DNA from: SHLQ01 sp033344795
GTDB taxonomy: Bacteria; Actinomycetota; Acidimicrobiia; Acidimicrobiales; SHLQ01
Assembly: GCA_033344795.1 (NCBI GenBank)
Contig: JAWPMS010000001.1
Span: 2,666,001 to 2,730,000, forward strand
Direction of reading: 5' to 3'
Length of the DNA: 64,000 nt
Part shown: in pieces, positions 44,911 through 52,759 of the stretch
How positions within the stretch are numbered: the first letter of the stretch is position 1
Layout: every line of letters starts with the position of its first letter
The notes under the pieces: generated by a model
Told to the model about the DNA's origin: nothing
The model's input: the letters and a program-made list of their open reading frames with translations, nothing else
Databases searched by the model: none
Program-made: the position numbers and the translations under genes

Positions 44911-45710
44911 GTCAGCCTGGCGAACGTACCCAAACGGTGGGCAACGTCCGACCTCTGTTCGTTGATCGAACCGTGGGGTCTCCGCTGATTGACGCGGTGT
45001 CCCATCCATGCGTAGGCGCCAAACGCGACCACACCTCCGACGATCGAGTCGAGCATGTAGTGGTTCCCCGTCGTGATCACAGAAATTCCGACGAGTACCG
45101 CCGGCACGATCGCGAGAGCTCCCGCCGTATGACTTCTGAATGACGCAGCGAGCGCCAAACAGGCGATGAGGGTCCAGCCCACGTGAAAGCTCGGCAACGC
45201 CGCGTACTGATTGGCCCAGCTCAAAGGATATCCGATGTAGTGGCGACGGGCGTCATCGCTGACCGTGCCGACGAAGCCGTCGAGGAAGCGGGGTGGCGCC
45301 ATCGGCAGGGTGGCAAAGAAGACCAGGCCCACGGCGCCCGAGGCGAACATCGCATTGCGAAGCTGGAGGTAGTGCTTCTGGTCGCGAACGAAGAGGGCGA
45401 GAAGCACGGTGAGCAGGAGTGGCCAATGCAGCCAGACGTAGCTCAGGTCGCTCACGTGTCGGACGGCGGAGTGATCAAGGGCGAAACGCTGGATCGAGAC
45501 CTCGACGTCTATGCCGAGCGCCTCCTCGAGGTCCAGAAGGCGATTCGCATTGCGAAAAGCGGCGACTTCCGAGCCTTCCACGAGGGCTCTGCCACCGAAA
45601 TAGATGATTGCACCGAGGCCGAGGGTGGCGAGTTCGTGGGTGGGGCTAAACCGTGCAATCGGCGCTGTACGAATCTCGGATTCCGTGGCCATCGGCGACT
45701 CGGGCGTCAT
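44907..45710 (-). CDS. PAP2-superfamily membrane phosphatase/phosphotransferase
   Basis: A 267-residue protein with about six helices and the PAP2_3 (inositol-phosphorylceramide-synthase-like) pattern: LPMAPPRF in place of the first motif, AALPSFHVGWT and TTGNHYMLDSIVGG. It probably acts on a lipid phosphate in the outer half of the membrane. It lies 45 bp downstream of the histidine kinase gene and is coupled to the following small gene. ATG 45692 is an alternative start. Confidence 0.85.
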   Translation of the reverse strand: MTPESPMATESEIRTAPIARFSPTHELATLGLGAIIYFGGRALVEGSEVAAFRNANRLLDLEEALGIDVEVSIQRFALDHSAVRHVSDLSYVWLHWPLLLTVLLALFVRDQKHYLQLRNAMFASGAVGLVFFATLPMAPPRFLDGFVGTVSDDARRHYIGYPLSWANQYAALPSFHVGWTLIACLALAASFRSHTAGALAIVPAVLVGISVITTGNHYMLDSIVGGVVAFGAYAWMGHRVNQRRPHGSINEQRSDVAHRLGTFARLT

Positions 45711-45755
45711 AACTCGACCCTACGAATCCCGGTCGGACCGCAGCAGGGTCGGAAG

Positions 45756-47123
45756 TCACCTCTCCGAGGTCGCCGGTTCCCTCTGGCAGGGGAGTCTGAC
45801 GATGAACGAGGCACCCCCGATTGATGCGTCGCTGACCATGACGGTTCCGCGATGATCCTCGACGAGTTCCTTGGCGATGGCCAGGCCCAGTCCCGATCCA
45901 CCAGTTTCCCGAGACCTGGAGGAGTCGAGACGGGTGAATCGATCGAAGATCTGGTCTCGTCGGTCCTGAGGTATGCCCGGGCCGTCGTCGTCGACCTGCA
46001 GCAGCGCCCAGTCGCCGTCTTGAACCGTCGAGACGTTCAGTTGGCCACCGCCATAACGGGCAGCATTCTCCAGGAGATTCATGATGATCCGCTGCAGATC
46101 ATCGGAGTTTCCGCGAAGTCGACACGGAGCAAGGGTCGCGTTGACTTCGAGATCTGGTTGACGGGTACGAAGCGCACCCAAAGCTGTTCGGGCGAGATCA
46201 TCGAGATCCACGTCTTCGAGCACCGATGGCTTGCCTTGACGTCGAGCGAGCACGAGGAGATCATCGACCAGGCGCGAGGCTCGATCGAGTTCAGCGATGC
46301 TCTCGGACAGCAGAGTGTCCGAAGTCTTGGCCGCTTCGATCTCGAGGGCGGCCCGAACTCCAGTGATCGGACTTCGAAGCTCATGGGCGGCGTCGCCGAC
46401 GAATCTCTCGTTCGCCGACACTGCCGCCCCCAGCCGCGTCAGAGTCGCGTTCATCGATTCCCCCAACCGCTGCAGCTCGTCGCCCGAACCGGGTACAGGT
46501 ACCCGCCGCTCGAGATCGGATGCGGTGATCTGATCGAGACGGGTCCGCATCTCTTCCACCGGCAGCAGCGAGCGGCCCACCAACCAGCGAGCCGCCACCA
46601 GGCCGAGGGCGCCCGCGATCAGCGCAGGGCCGAACACCCATCCCAGATGTCTGACGAGGAACGATCCGAATGACTCGTCGCTCACGCCGACGACAACGGT
46701 GTCGCACACGTCAACGTCGACGCAACGAACGCCCGCGACGGTCATCGCCGGCTCGCGGTCGTCGAACTCGACGATGACCACCTCGTCGAGGGTCGTGGTG
46801 AACGACCAAACGTCATCGAGGAGGTCTCCGATCAGGTTGTCAGCCAGCTCCTGCGATTGGCCGACCACGTTTCCCTCTGCATCGAAGAGAACGGCATAAC
46901 CATCTGTACCTGCGGGGAGGTCCACGGACGGGTCCGTGAGGACCCGAGTCTCCGAGAGGCGAAAGGCGGCGATCTCCACATCTTCTCGAAGGCTCGACTG
47001 GTCTTCCTGCCAGCGTTCGACGGTTATTCCGACAGCGGCAGCTGCAGAGACAACGGCAAGCCCGAGGGCGACGAGCACACCGAGCCGACCTCGAAGTGAC
47101 CTCACGTCAGCCGCCCTGAGCAT
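45756..47123 (-). CDS. Two-component sensor histidine kinase
   Basis: Up to 455 residues: a membrane helix (about 12-32), an extracytoplasmic domain (about 35-155) that includes two Cys, a second helix (about 160-180), HAMP (ARWLVGRSLLPVEEMRTRL), an H-box with phospho-acceptor His (GDAAHELRSPITGVRAAL) and a full ATPase domain (N-box NLLENAARYGGG, DDDGPGIP, GGSGLGLAIAK). The start is ATG 47123, overlapping the regulator stop, or GTG 47105. The sensed signal is unknown; the downstream phosphatases suggest phosphate or envelope stress. Confidence 0.92.
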   Translation of the reverse strand: MLRAADVRSLRGRLGVLVALGLAVVSAAAAVGITVERWQEDQSSLREDVEIAAFRLSETRVLTDPSVDLPAGTDGYAVLFDAEGNVVGQSQELADNLIGDLLDDVWSFTTTLDEVVIVEFDDREPAMTVAGVRCVDVDVCDTVVVGVSDESFGSFLVRHLGWVFGPALIAGALGLVAARWLVGRSLLPVEEMRTRLDQITASDLERRVPVPGSGDELQRLGESMNATLTRLGAAVSANERFVGDAAHELRSPITGVRAALEIEAAKTSDTLLSESIAELDRASRLVDDLLVLARRQGKPSVLEDVDLDDLARTALGALRTRQPDLEVNATLAPCRLRGNSDDLQRIIMNLLENAARYGGGQLNVSTVQDGDWALLQVDDDGPGIPQDRRDQIFDRFTRLDSSRSRETGGSGLGLAIAKELVEDHRGTVMVSDASIGGASFIVRLPCQREPATSER

Positions 47124-47781
47124 TCAGGCGATAGCCGATTCCTCGTACTGTTTCGATCGACTGACGCCCGAAGGGTTCGTCGATCTTGCGTCGCAAATAG
47201 CCCACGTAGACCTGGATGACCGAGTCCTCGAGCTGATCGTCGTTCCAAACGTGTTCGATCAGATCACGCTTCGAGACCGGCTCTCCAACTCGATGCATGA
47301 GATATCGAAGCAAGCTGAACTCGCGAGGCGTCAACTCGATCGTCTGGTCTCCGCGACGACACTCACGATTCGATGGATCCAAGCTCAGATCACCAGCTGC
47401 GAGCGTCGCCAACCGTTCTGTGGGGCCACGACGAATCAGCGCCCGGAGTCTGGCGAGCACCACCTGTAGCGAGAACGGTTTGGTCACGTAGTCGTCTGCG
47501 CCGGTATCGAGTCCCTCGATCTGATCGAACTCTCCGTCCTTTGCGGTCAGCATCATGACGGGTGTCGAGATTCCCCTCGCGCGTAACTCCCGGCAGACCA
47601 GGTATCCATTCATGCCAGGCAACATCAGATCCAAGATGATGGCGTCGTAGCTCTGCTCTGTGGCATGCCAGAGGCCATCGTCGCCCCGATCCGCGACGTC
47701 AACGGAGTAACCATCGGCTTCGAGTCCCTCACGTAACGCTCGAGCAATCAATGCTTCGTCTTCGACAACCAGGACTCTCAT
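47107..47781 (-). CDS. OmpR/PhoB-family response regulator
   Basis: A 224-residue regulator: a receiver domain (VLVVEDEALIARAL, phospho-acceptor Asp in IILDLMLPG, KPFSLQ) and a C-terminal winged helix (LTPREFSLLRYLMHR, YVGYLRRKIDEPF, TVRGIGYRL). It heads a probable six-gene minus-strand operon: regulator, kinase, PAP2, small protein, dikinase, PAP2-PhoD. The metalloprotease gene is divergent, with 142 bp between the starts. Confidence 0.94.
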   Translation of the reverse strand: MRVLVVEDEALIARALREGLEADGYSVDVADRGDDGLWHATEQSYDAIILDLMLPGMNGYLVCRELRARGISTPVMMLTAKDGEFDQIEGLDTGADDYVTKPFSLQVVLARLRALIRRGPTERLATLAAGDLSLDPSNRECRRGDQTIELTPREFSLLRYLMHRVGEPVSKRDLIEHVWNDDQLEDSVIQVYVGYLRRKIDEPFGRQSIETVRGIGYRLNAQGG

Positions 47782-47923
47782 GCCGCCCCATCATCGCAGG
47801 AGACCTCGCTCGATGCGAGGAGCTGCTCTTGGCGTTCTCTTGGGATTGCTTGGCGGTCTCTCAGGGTCATTTCGTCACTCTTGGCCATATCGGATTCCCC
47901 CGAACAGACCAAGGAGCCAAGCT

Positions 47924-49114
47924 ATGAACACGTCCACAAACCCATCCACAGATCCCGGCCCGACATCACCGAACGACGTTCTCGAGACGAGGCGTCCACG
48001 CCTTTCGAGGGCGATGGTCGGCTTGAGCGCCCTCGCTGTGGTGGCCACAGCAGGTGTCGCTGGCACCACGCTCGCCGGAGCGGACGAATCCAATCGTTCA
48101 CCGGACGTTCGCGAAGCCCACGTCGTGGCAGACGGCCTGGGCAACACCACGCTCGACGAACTTGCCGACGAACTGGCCGACCTCGGCCTCACCGTCCGCA
48201 TCGAGCCATCGACCCTCGCCACACCATCGGTGCAGCCGGAAGGTGAAGTCGTTGATCCCGTCGGAGACCCGCAGTCCGACGACGTTGGACAAGACGAGGA
48301 CCCGTTCGCCGGAATGACCGATGCGGAGGTTGATGCGCTCAGCGACGAGGAGTTCTTCGCTCTGCTCGATGAGGCGGGAATCGACTACGAGGAGCTTGAC
48401 GACGGCTTCGCCGACGATGACGACGCCTATGGGGACGAAGAAGTCCTCGGTGCCTTCGAGGTCAACGGAGATTCGATCGACGTATCGAATGCCTCCAGCC
48501 CCGAAGTGGCCGAGCAGGCCCGATCGATTTGGACTCGGTTCGTCACGCTGATCCCCGCAGAACAACGTCAGATGGTCAGCTCGTTCGAACTCAACCCGGC
48601 CGAGGCCAGCGGTGCCTACGTGTACCCGGCTGAAGAGGACCCAACGAAGTGGGTGCTCGGCGTCAGTCTGGAGCTCGGAGAAGACCTCGACTATGTGCTG
48701 ATACATGAGTTTGGCCACCTGCTCACTCTGCAGGCAACGGAGGTCCCCCCTGCTCCCGACGCCGACCCCGACTCGTGCCCGACGTATTTCACCGGCGAAG
48801 GGTGCGCGTTGAGCGGCACCACGATGGCCAACTTCGTCCAGAAGTTCTGGCCGCAGGCGCAGATCGATGAGATCGCCCGACTGCAGGACGCCGAAGACTA
48901 TGACGGGCTCGATGCGTTCTACGACGAGCACCGCGATGACTTCGTCACCGACTACGCGACCACGAACCCGGCAGAAGACCTCGCAGAGACGTTCGCCGTC
49001 TTCGTGACCGAGGAACGTCCAGCCGGCGACACCATTGCCGACCAGAAGGTCAACCTGCTCTGGAGCGATCCTGAGATGGTGGCTTTGCGCACGGAGATTC
49101 GTGCGAACCTGTGA
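47924..49114 (+). CDS. Exported gluzincin-like zinc metalloprotease (putative)
   Basis: A 396-residue protein. The N-terminus has one hydrophobic segment (MVGLSALAVVATAGVAGTTLAG) serving as signal or anchor, then a very acidic region (about 90-180). The C-terminal domain has HEFGH in VLIHEFGHLLTL and a downstream NPAEDLAETFAVFV helix whose Glu could be the third zinc ligand of a gluzincin. ATG 47924 is chosen because AAGGAG (47911-47916) lies 7 bp upstream. The substrate is unknown. It is divergent from the two-component operon. Confidence 0.7.
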   Translation: MNTSTNPSTDPGPTSPNDVLETRRPRLSRAMVGLSALAVVATAGVAGTTLAGADESNRSPDVREAHVVADGLGNTTLDELADELADLGLTVRIEPSTLATPSVQPEGEVVDPVGDPQSDDVGQDEDPFAGMTDAEVDALSDEEFFALLDEAGIDYEELDDGFADDDDAYGDEEVLGAFEVNGDSIDVSNASSPEVAEQARSIWTRFVTLIPAEQRQMVSSFELNPAEASGAYVYPAEEDPTKWVLGVSLELGEDLDYVLIHEFGHLLTLQATEVPPAPDADPDSCPTYFTGEGCALSGTTMANFVQKFWPQAQIDEIARLQDAEDYDGLDAFYDEHRDDFVTDYATTNPAEDLAETFAVFVTEERPAGDTIADQKVNLLWSDPEMVALRTEIRANL

Positions 49115-49224
49115 GAAATGGTGCGGCACGATGCGAGGTGGCACAGACTTGGATGTCTGTGCCACCCGGTCGCGTCTGGCGACCGCCTATGGTGGCAGCG
49201 CGGACAACAGGAAGACGGAGCGTC

Positions 49225-49578
49225 ATGGGTATGTACTGGCTGTTGGATCGTCACGGCGCCAAGGGGCCATCGATTCTCGTGGAAGCTGACGGCGCGATGC
49301 GTGTCATCGATGTGCTGCGTTTCGGGCCAAAGGTCAGCAAGCTCGAAGACCAGCAGAAGATCTGGGATGACGTCTCCGGCGGTGTGGTGCCGACGATGAA
49401 ACCCTTCGTCAACGAGTCGGATCTCGACGAAGAAGGCCAAGAGGTACACGTTGACCTCGACCACGGTGGTGTGGGTGGTACGAAGGGTCGAGCACGGGCC
49501 AGCGCCAGGCGCAACAGCTCGGGTGGGGGACGAAACGTTGGCGGCACGAAACGAACGGGCGGTCGCGGCCGCGGCTGA
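49225..49578 (+). CDS. Small protein with Gly/Arg-rich tail, unknown function
   Basis: A 117-residue protein from ATG 49225 (GGAG 5 bp upstream). The first ~55 residues look folded (MGMYWLLDRHGAKGP..., then IDVLRFGPKVSKLED). The last ~45 are Gly/Arg/Ser-rich (GGTKGRARASARR, GGTKRTGGRGRG), reminiscent of RNA-binding RGG tails. I do not recognise the family. It lies 90 bp upstream of the UxxU selenoprotein gene in the same orientation. Confidence 0.6.
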   Translation: MGMYWLLDRHGAKGPSILVEADGAMRVIDVLRFGPKVSKLEDQQKIWDDVSGGVVPTMKPFVNESDLDEEGQEVHVDLDHGGVGGTKGRARASARRNSSGGGRNVGGTKRTGGRGRG

Positions 49579-49668
49579 ACACCCACAGATGAAAACACCA
49601 GGTAAGAGGTGCTTCGGAATGTGCCGATGTGGCTGTGTTTGGACGACGTCGTCTCTTACCCTGACCGA

Positions 49669-50190
49669 ATGGTGAGCGGACCGCGGGCAACTCGAATCGG
49701 AGTGTTCTTGCTCTGGTCCTTTCTTGTTGCAGCGTGCGGAACGGCTTCGTCCACAACAAATTCTGGAGCGGTCACCCCGGACACCACAAATGCCGCCCCG
49801 CTCCTGAGCGACGAGTTCACGACACTGTCGGGTGAGACGATCGACCTCGGCTCACTCGAAGGCCAGGACACGGTGCTCTGGTTTTGGTCACCGTGGTGAC
49901 CGTTTTGACGAAGCGAATCCCCCACGGTCGTGGCGGTCGAAGAGAAGTACGGCGATCAGGTCCGATTCATCGGCATACCTGGACAGGCTGAAGAAGACAG
50001 CATGCGCGAGTTCGTCGATGAGACGAGAACGGACGTGATCGAGCACATCCCCGACGTCGATGGCGAACTCTGGATTCGATTCGGCGTCAGCCAACAACGC
50101 ACCTACATCTACATAGATGATGACGGATCCTGGCGAACCGCCGGCTATGGCTCACTCGAGCAGGACGTGCAGGATCTCATCGCTCAGTAG
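49669..50190 (+). CDS. Thioredoxin-like lipoprotein with UxxU active site (putative double selenocysteine)
   Basis: Read through two in-frame UGA codons (49897-49899 and 49906-49908), the frame gives a 173-residue protein ending at TAG. A lipobox (FLVAACGT, Cys23) is followed by a TlpA/MPT53-like redoxin domain: TIDLGSLEGQDTVLWFWSPW, then U77-P-F-U80, RSESPTVVAVEEKYGDQV and a C-terminal RTYIYIDDDGSWR. The family active site is W-x-PWCPFC, so both UGAs fall exactly on the two redox cysteines. A hairpin (49919-49936) with a GGUC loop lies 17 nt beyond the second UGA, as in the E. coli fdhF SECIS. The expected location is the outer face of the membrane. The alternative, a pseudogene, would need two independent stops at precisely these codons. 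Confidence 0.85.
49919..49936 (+). promoter_or_regulatory. Putative bacterial SECIS element (UxxU redoxin)
   Basis: Stem CC-C-CCAC, loop GGTC (49926-49929), stem GTGG-C-GG: four upper pairs, one C·C mismatch, two lower pairs. The loop sequence and the 4 bp + bulge + 2 bp layout mirror the upper part of E. coli fdhF SECIS. It begins 10 nt after the second UGA. Confidence 0.75.
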
Positions 50191-50193
50191 AAC

Positions 50194-50207
50194 GAGCGCC
50201 CTCGCTC
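50194..50207. terminator. Bidirectional hairpin between converging genes
   Basis: GAGCG-CCCT-CGCTC lies in the 15-bp gap between the UxxU redoxin stop and the EamA stop. It could end both transcripts, but there is no U-tract. Confidence 0.45.
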
Positions 50208-51240
50208 AACCGTGGTGCGTGTGGCGATGATGTAGATCGGGGACATGGGGATGAGCATGTCGGGTTCTCTCATGGCGATGGAGATGAGTGTGTCTCGCAT
50301 CGAACAAGCCGTCGTGGGTGTGTTCGTGATGACCGTCGTCATGGGAATGTTCGTGTTCGTGCTCGATCATGTGGTGGTCGTGTTCGTGCTCATGTCCTGA
50401 CTCCATCGAGATGGCAACGCCCGTGGCCGCAAGGGCGATGGCCACGAGCTGTACGAGACTGACCGACTCGCCAAGGATCATCCAGGCGATGAGTGCGCCG
50501 AGAAATGGGGCGGTCGCGAAGATCACCTGACCTCTTGCGGCGCCGAGGTCGCGGGCACCTTTCACCCACAGCACAATCGAGGCGCCGTAGCCAAGCGCGC
50601 CAACCACAAGGGCGATCACCACCTGTTCGAGACTCGGTGAAGTCGCACGATCGGCGAACGAGACGCCAAGTGCAAGGTTGGCACCCCCTGCGACAAGACC
50701 CTTCAGGAAGACGATGTGCTCGGGAGCGAGCTGATCGATCTTCGCGGTCACACCATTGTCGACACCCCAGGCCACACACGCTCCGGCGATGAACAGAGCC
50801 CCGACGTTGACCTCGGCACCCGGCTCCCAAACCAGAATCACGCCCGCGGCGGTGACGATCGCCGCACCAGCGACCAGCTTTGTCCCCAGGTGCTCACGAA
50901 ACACGGTGGCGGCCAGCAAGACCGTGGCCGCAAGCTCGAGATTCAGCAGAATCGACGCTGAAGCCGCAGACGTGCGGGCCAATCCGGCGACGAGCAACGC
51001 GGGCCCGAGCGCACCGCCGACCAAGACCGCGACGGTCGCTGGACGCCAATCTCGTTGAACGGCGAGCATCGTTGGCGGGCTTCTCAGGACCGACGGCGTG
51101 ACCGCGACCCCCGCACCGAGGTAGAGGAGGCCTGCCAAGACGAGTGCAGGCATCTCGCCTGCCAACTTCGATGCCGCCGGGGCCGACGCTCCGAACAACA
51201 CCGCAGCAGCGAGGCAACGACCCGTTCCGAGCCGGTTCAT
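50206..51240 (-). CDS. EamA/DMT-family transporter with long His-rich tail
   Basis: A 344-residue membrane protein with ten hydrophobic helices in two EamA halves (up to about residue 280), followed by a hydrophilic tail of about 60 residues in which His is by far the commonest residue (HEHEHDHHM, HEHEHSHDDGHHEHTHDG, and a final HHRHTHHG). Such tails bind divalent metals, typically nickel, zinc or cobalt. It is the last gene of the eight-gene minus-strand operon, 5 bp after the UxU CooC gene. Metal efflux or uptake linked to the ABC importer and CooC proteins is the likeliest role; the transported species is not shown by sequence. Confidence 0.85.
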   Translation of the reverse strand: MNRLGTGRCLAAAVLFGASAPAASKLAGEMPALVLAGLLYLGAGVAVTPSVLRSPPTMLAVQRDWRPATVAVLVGGALGPALLVAGLARTSAASASILLNLELAATVLLAATVFREHLGTKLVAGAAIVTAAGVILVWEPGAEVNVGALFIAGACVAWGVDNGVTAKIDQLAPEHIVFLKGLVAGGANLALGVSFADRATSPSLEQVVIALVVGALGYGASIVLWVKGARDLGAARGQVIFATAPFLGALIAWMILGESVSLVQLVAIALAATGVAISMESGHEHEHDHHMIEHEHEHSHDDGHHEHTHDGLFDARHTHLHRHERTRHAHPHVPDLHHRHTHHG

Positions 51241-51245
51241 CGGCC

Positions 51246-51977
51246 CTACGTGCGGATCTGTTCGCTCAGGCCAACGAGCGCCATCACGGCCGGGCTTTGT
51301 GCGTCGACATCCAATGGCGAAACGCCACGCCTGTCGGCATCGTTGACGACCGGATCCGCCGGGACGATGACCACCTCATTGCCGGGAAAGGCCTCGCGAA
51401 CTCTGGCCTCATCGTCGTCATCGGCCACCTTGTTCGCCACGATGACGACGCTTCCCTGCGCGCGCTCGGACGCCACGAGCACCGCCCGCTGAGCAACATC
51501 GATCGATCGTGGAGTGGGTTCAACCACGACCAATGTGACGTCAACGGCTCGATCGGGAAGACGGGTGAGCGTCCCGATGCCCGCTTCGAGATCGGCAACG
51601 ATGATCGTGTTTTCAGATGATACGGAGCTGAGCAACTGCTCGGCGGACAAGCCACATCACGGTCAACCCGGTTCCGGGTTCTCGATCCGATTGACCACCG
51701 TGAGCCGCACACCGTCGGGGGCATCGGTTCCGTAGCTGTCGAGAATGTCCGTCCAGGTGTGTGCGTGCTCGCGGTCGCCCTCATCGATCTGATCGCGCAA
51801 CGAGAGCAGGCGTTCGGTTTCGGTGTCGCCGACACCCAAGGACAGCCCAAGATTGGGGTTCGTGTCGCAGTCGAGTCCGACGACGTTGTGACCTTGACGA
51901 GCGAGACCCCGAGCGAGGACTGCGCTGGTCGTGGTCTTGCCTGACCCGCCTTTGCCTACTACTGCGATCTTCATCAT
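51246..51977 (-). CDS. CooC-type nickel-chaperone ATPase with UxU motif (putative double selenocysteine)
   Basis: Reading through two in-frame UGAs (51663-51665 and 51657-51659), the frame gives a 243-residue CooC-like ATPase ending at TAG. It has a deviant Walker A (GKGGSGKTTT), DTNPNLGLSLG, ADLEAGIGTL and VVVEPTPRSIDVAQR. CooC proteins bind nickel through a C-x-C pair at the dimer interface. The paralogue at 61037 aligns here without gaps: its GAGCTCGG corresponds to EPG-U105-P-U107-C108-G, so each UGA replaces a metal-binding Cys, with a normal Cys directly after. A SECIS-like hairpin (51627-51644) follows. ATG 51977 overlaps the upstream stop. I know of no described UxU CooC. Confidence 0.86.
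51627..51644 (-). promoter_or_regulatory. Putative bacterial SECIS element (UxU CooC)
   Basis: On the coding strand GC-C-GAGC, loop AGTT (51634-51637), GCTC-A-GC: four upper pairs, a C·A mismatch and two lower pairs, the same geometry as the hairpin in the UxxU redoxin gene. The loop lies 19 nt after the second UGA and has a G in its first two positions. Confidence 0.65.
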
Positions 51978-52759
51978 GCGCTCCGGTGTTGGACGGTCGT
52001 CGCCTCGTCATCGTAGGCCTCCTCGACGGTCGCGACCAAGGCCTCGATGGCTTCGACGAAGGGCCCAGCGGAGTAATCGAGGGGAGCGCAGGCCAACTTG
52101 TCCGCGGCGGTCACCGATGCGTCGGCGGGGACGACACCGATCACGGGAAGGTCCAACTGCTCTTGGATGCGTTCGGCATCGCTGGGTATCTCCACCTTGT
52201 TGGCCACCACCACGACGTTGGCCGGTGCCCACTCGGCCTTGGAGATATTGCGCAATCGGCGGCCCACGTGGATCGACTTGGGATTGGGTTCGACGACGAT
52301 CGCCATCAGGTTGGCGTACTTTGCCCAGCCGAACATGGCCTGACGCGTTCCGCCGGGAAGGTCGCCGACGACGTTCCACGCAGTGGGGTCCATCTCCTTG
52401 ACCACCTGGCTCCACGCAAACTGAGCACGCTGCAGGGTGGAGACATGGCCCCAGGTGTTCCCGAACTGCAGATACCGAACGCCCCCTGGCCCGACGGCCG
52501 CGTACCGCTCGATGAACTGTTCGGCGTCCAGGCCGGGCCGAAGCACCCATCGTGGGCCGTCCTCGGGTCCTTCGACGACCACATCGTCTGGCGTGGGGCT
52601 GTCGTCGACCGGGATGCCCAATGCATACGGCATGCCAGGCACCGGGTCGCTGTCGAGCGCGAGTACAGGTTTGCCTTGACGAGCGACCACCCGAGCAAAT
52701 GTGCCGGAGATCGACGATTTGCCAGAACCACCCTTGCCAGCGAAGGCGATCTTGATCAT
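51974..52759 (-). CDS. CooC/MinD-like P-loop ATPase without the CxC motif
   Basis: A 261-residue ATPase with Walker A (FAGKGGSGKSSISG), LALDSDPVPGMPYALG, NVVGDLPGGTRQAMFGW and VVEPNPKSIHVGRRL. It is clearly related to CooC, but the region of the metal-binding CxC (RYLQFGNTWGHVSTLQRAQ) has no Cys or Sec. It could therefore be a regulatory or heterodimer partner of the adjacent UxU ATPase. It overlaps the DsrE-like gene upstream and the UxU gene downstream by 4 bp each, so the three are translationally coupled. Confidence 0.88.
   Translation of the reverse strand: MIKIAFAGKGGSGKSSISGTFARVVARQGKPVLALDSDPVPGMPYALGIPVDDSPTPDDVVVEGPEDGPRWVLRPGLDAEQFIERYAAVGPGGVRYLQFGNTWGHVSTLQRAQFAWSQVVKEMDPTAWNVVGDLPGGTRQAMFGWAKYANLMAIVVEPNPKSIHVGRRLRNISKAEWAPANVVVVANKVEIPSDAERIQEQLDLPVIGVVPADASVTAADKLACAPLDYSAGPFVEAIEALVATVEEAYDDEATTVQHRSA

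Noticed and set aside
49669..50190. Reading the redoxin gene as a pseudogene with two nonsense codons
   Set aside because: Both stops fall exactly on the two active-site Cys codons, there is no frameshift or other damage, a GGUC-loop hairpin follows, and two neighbouring genes show the same pattern.
51246..51977. Annotating two separate genes (about 104 and 134 residues) for the UxU CooC
   Set aside because: The halves are in the same frame, together equal one CooC protein, and the break coincides with the CxC motif of the paralogue.
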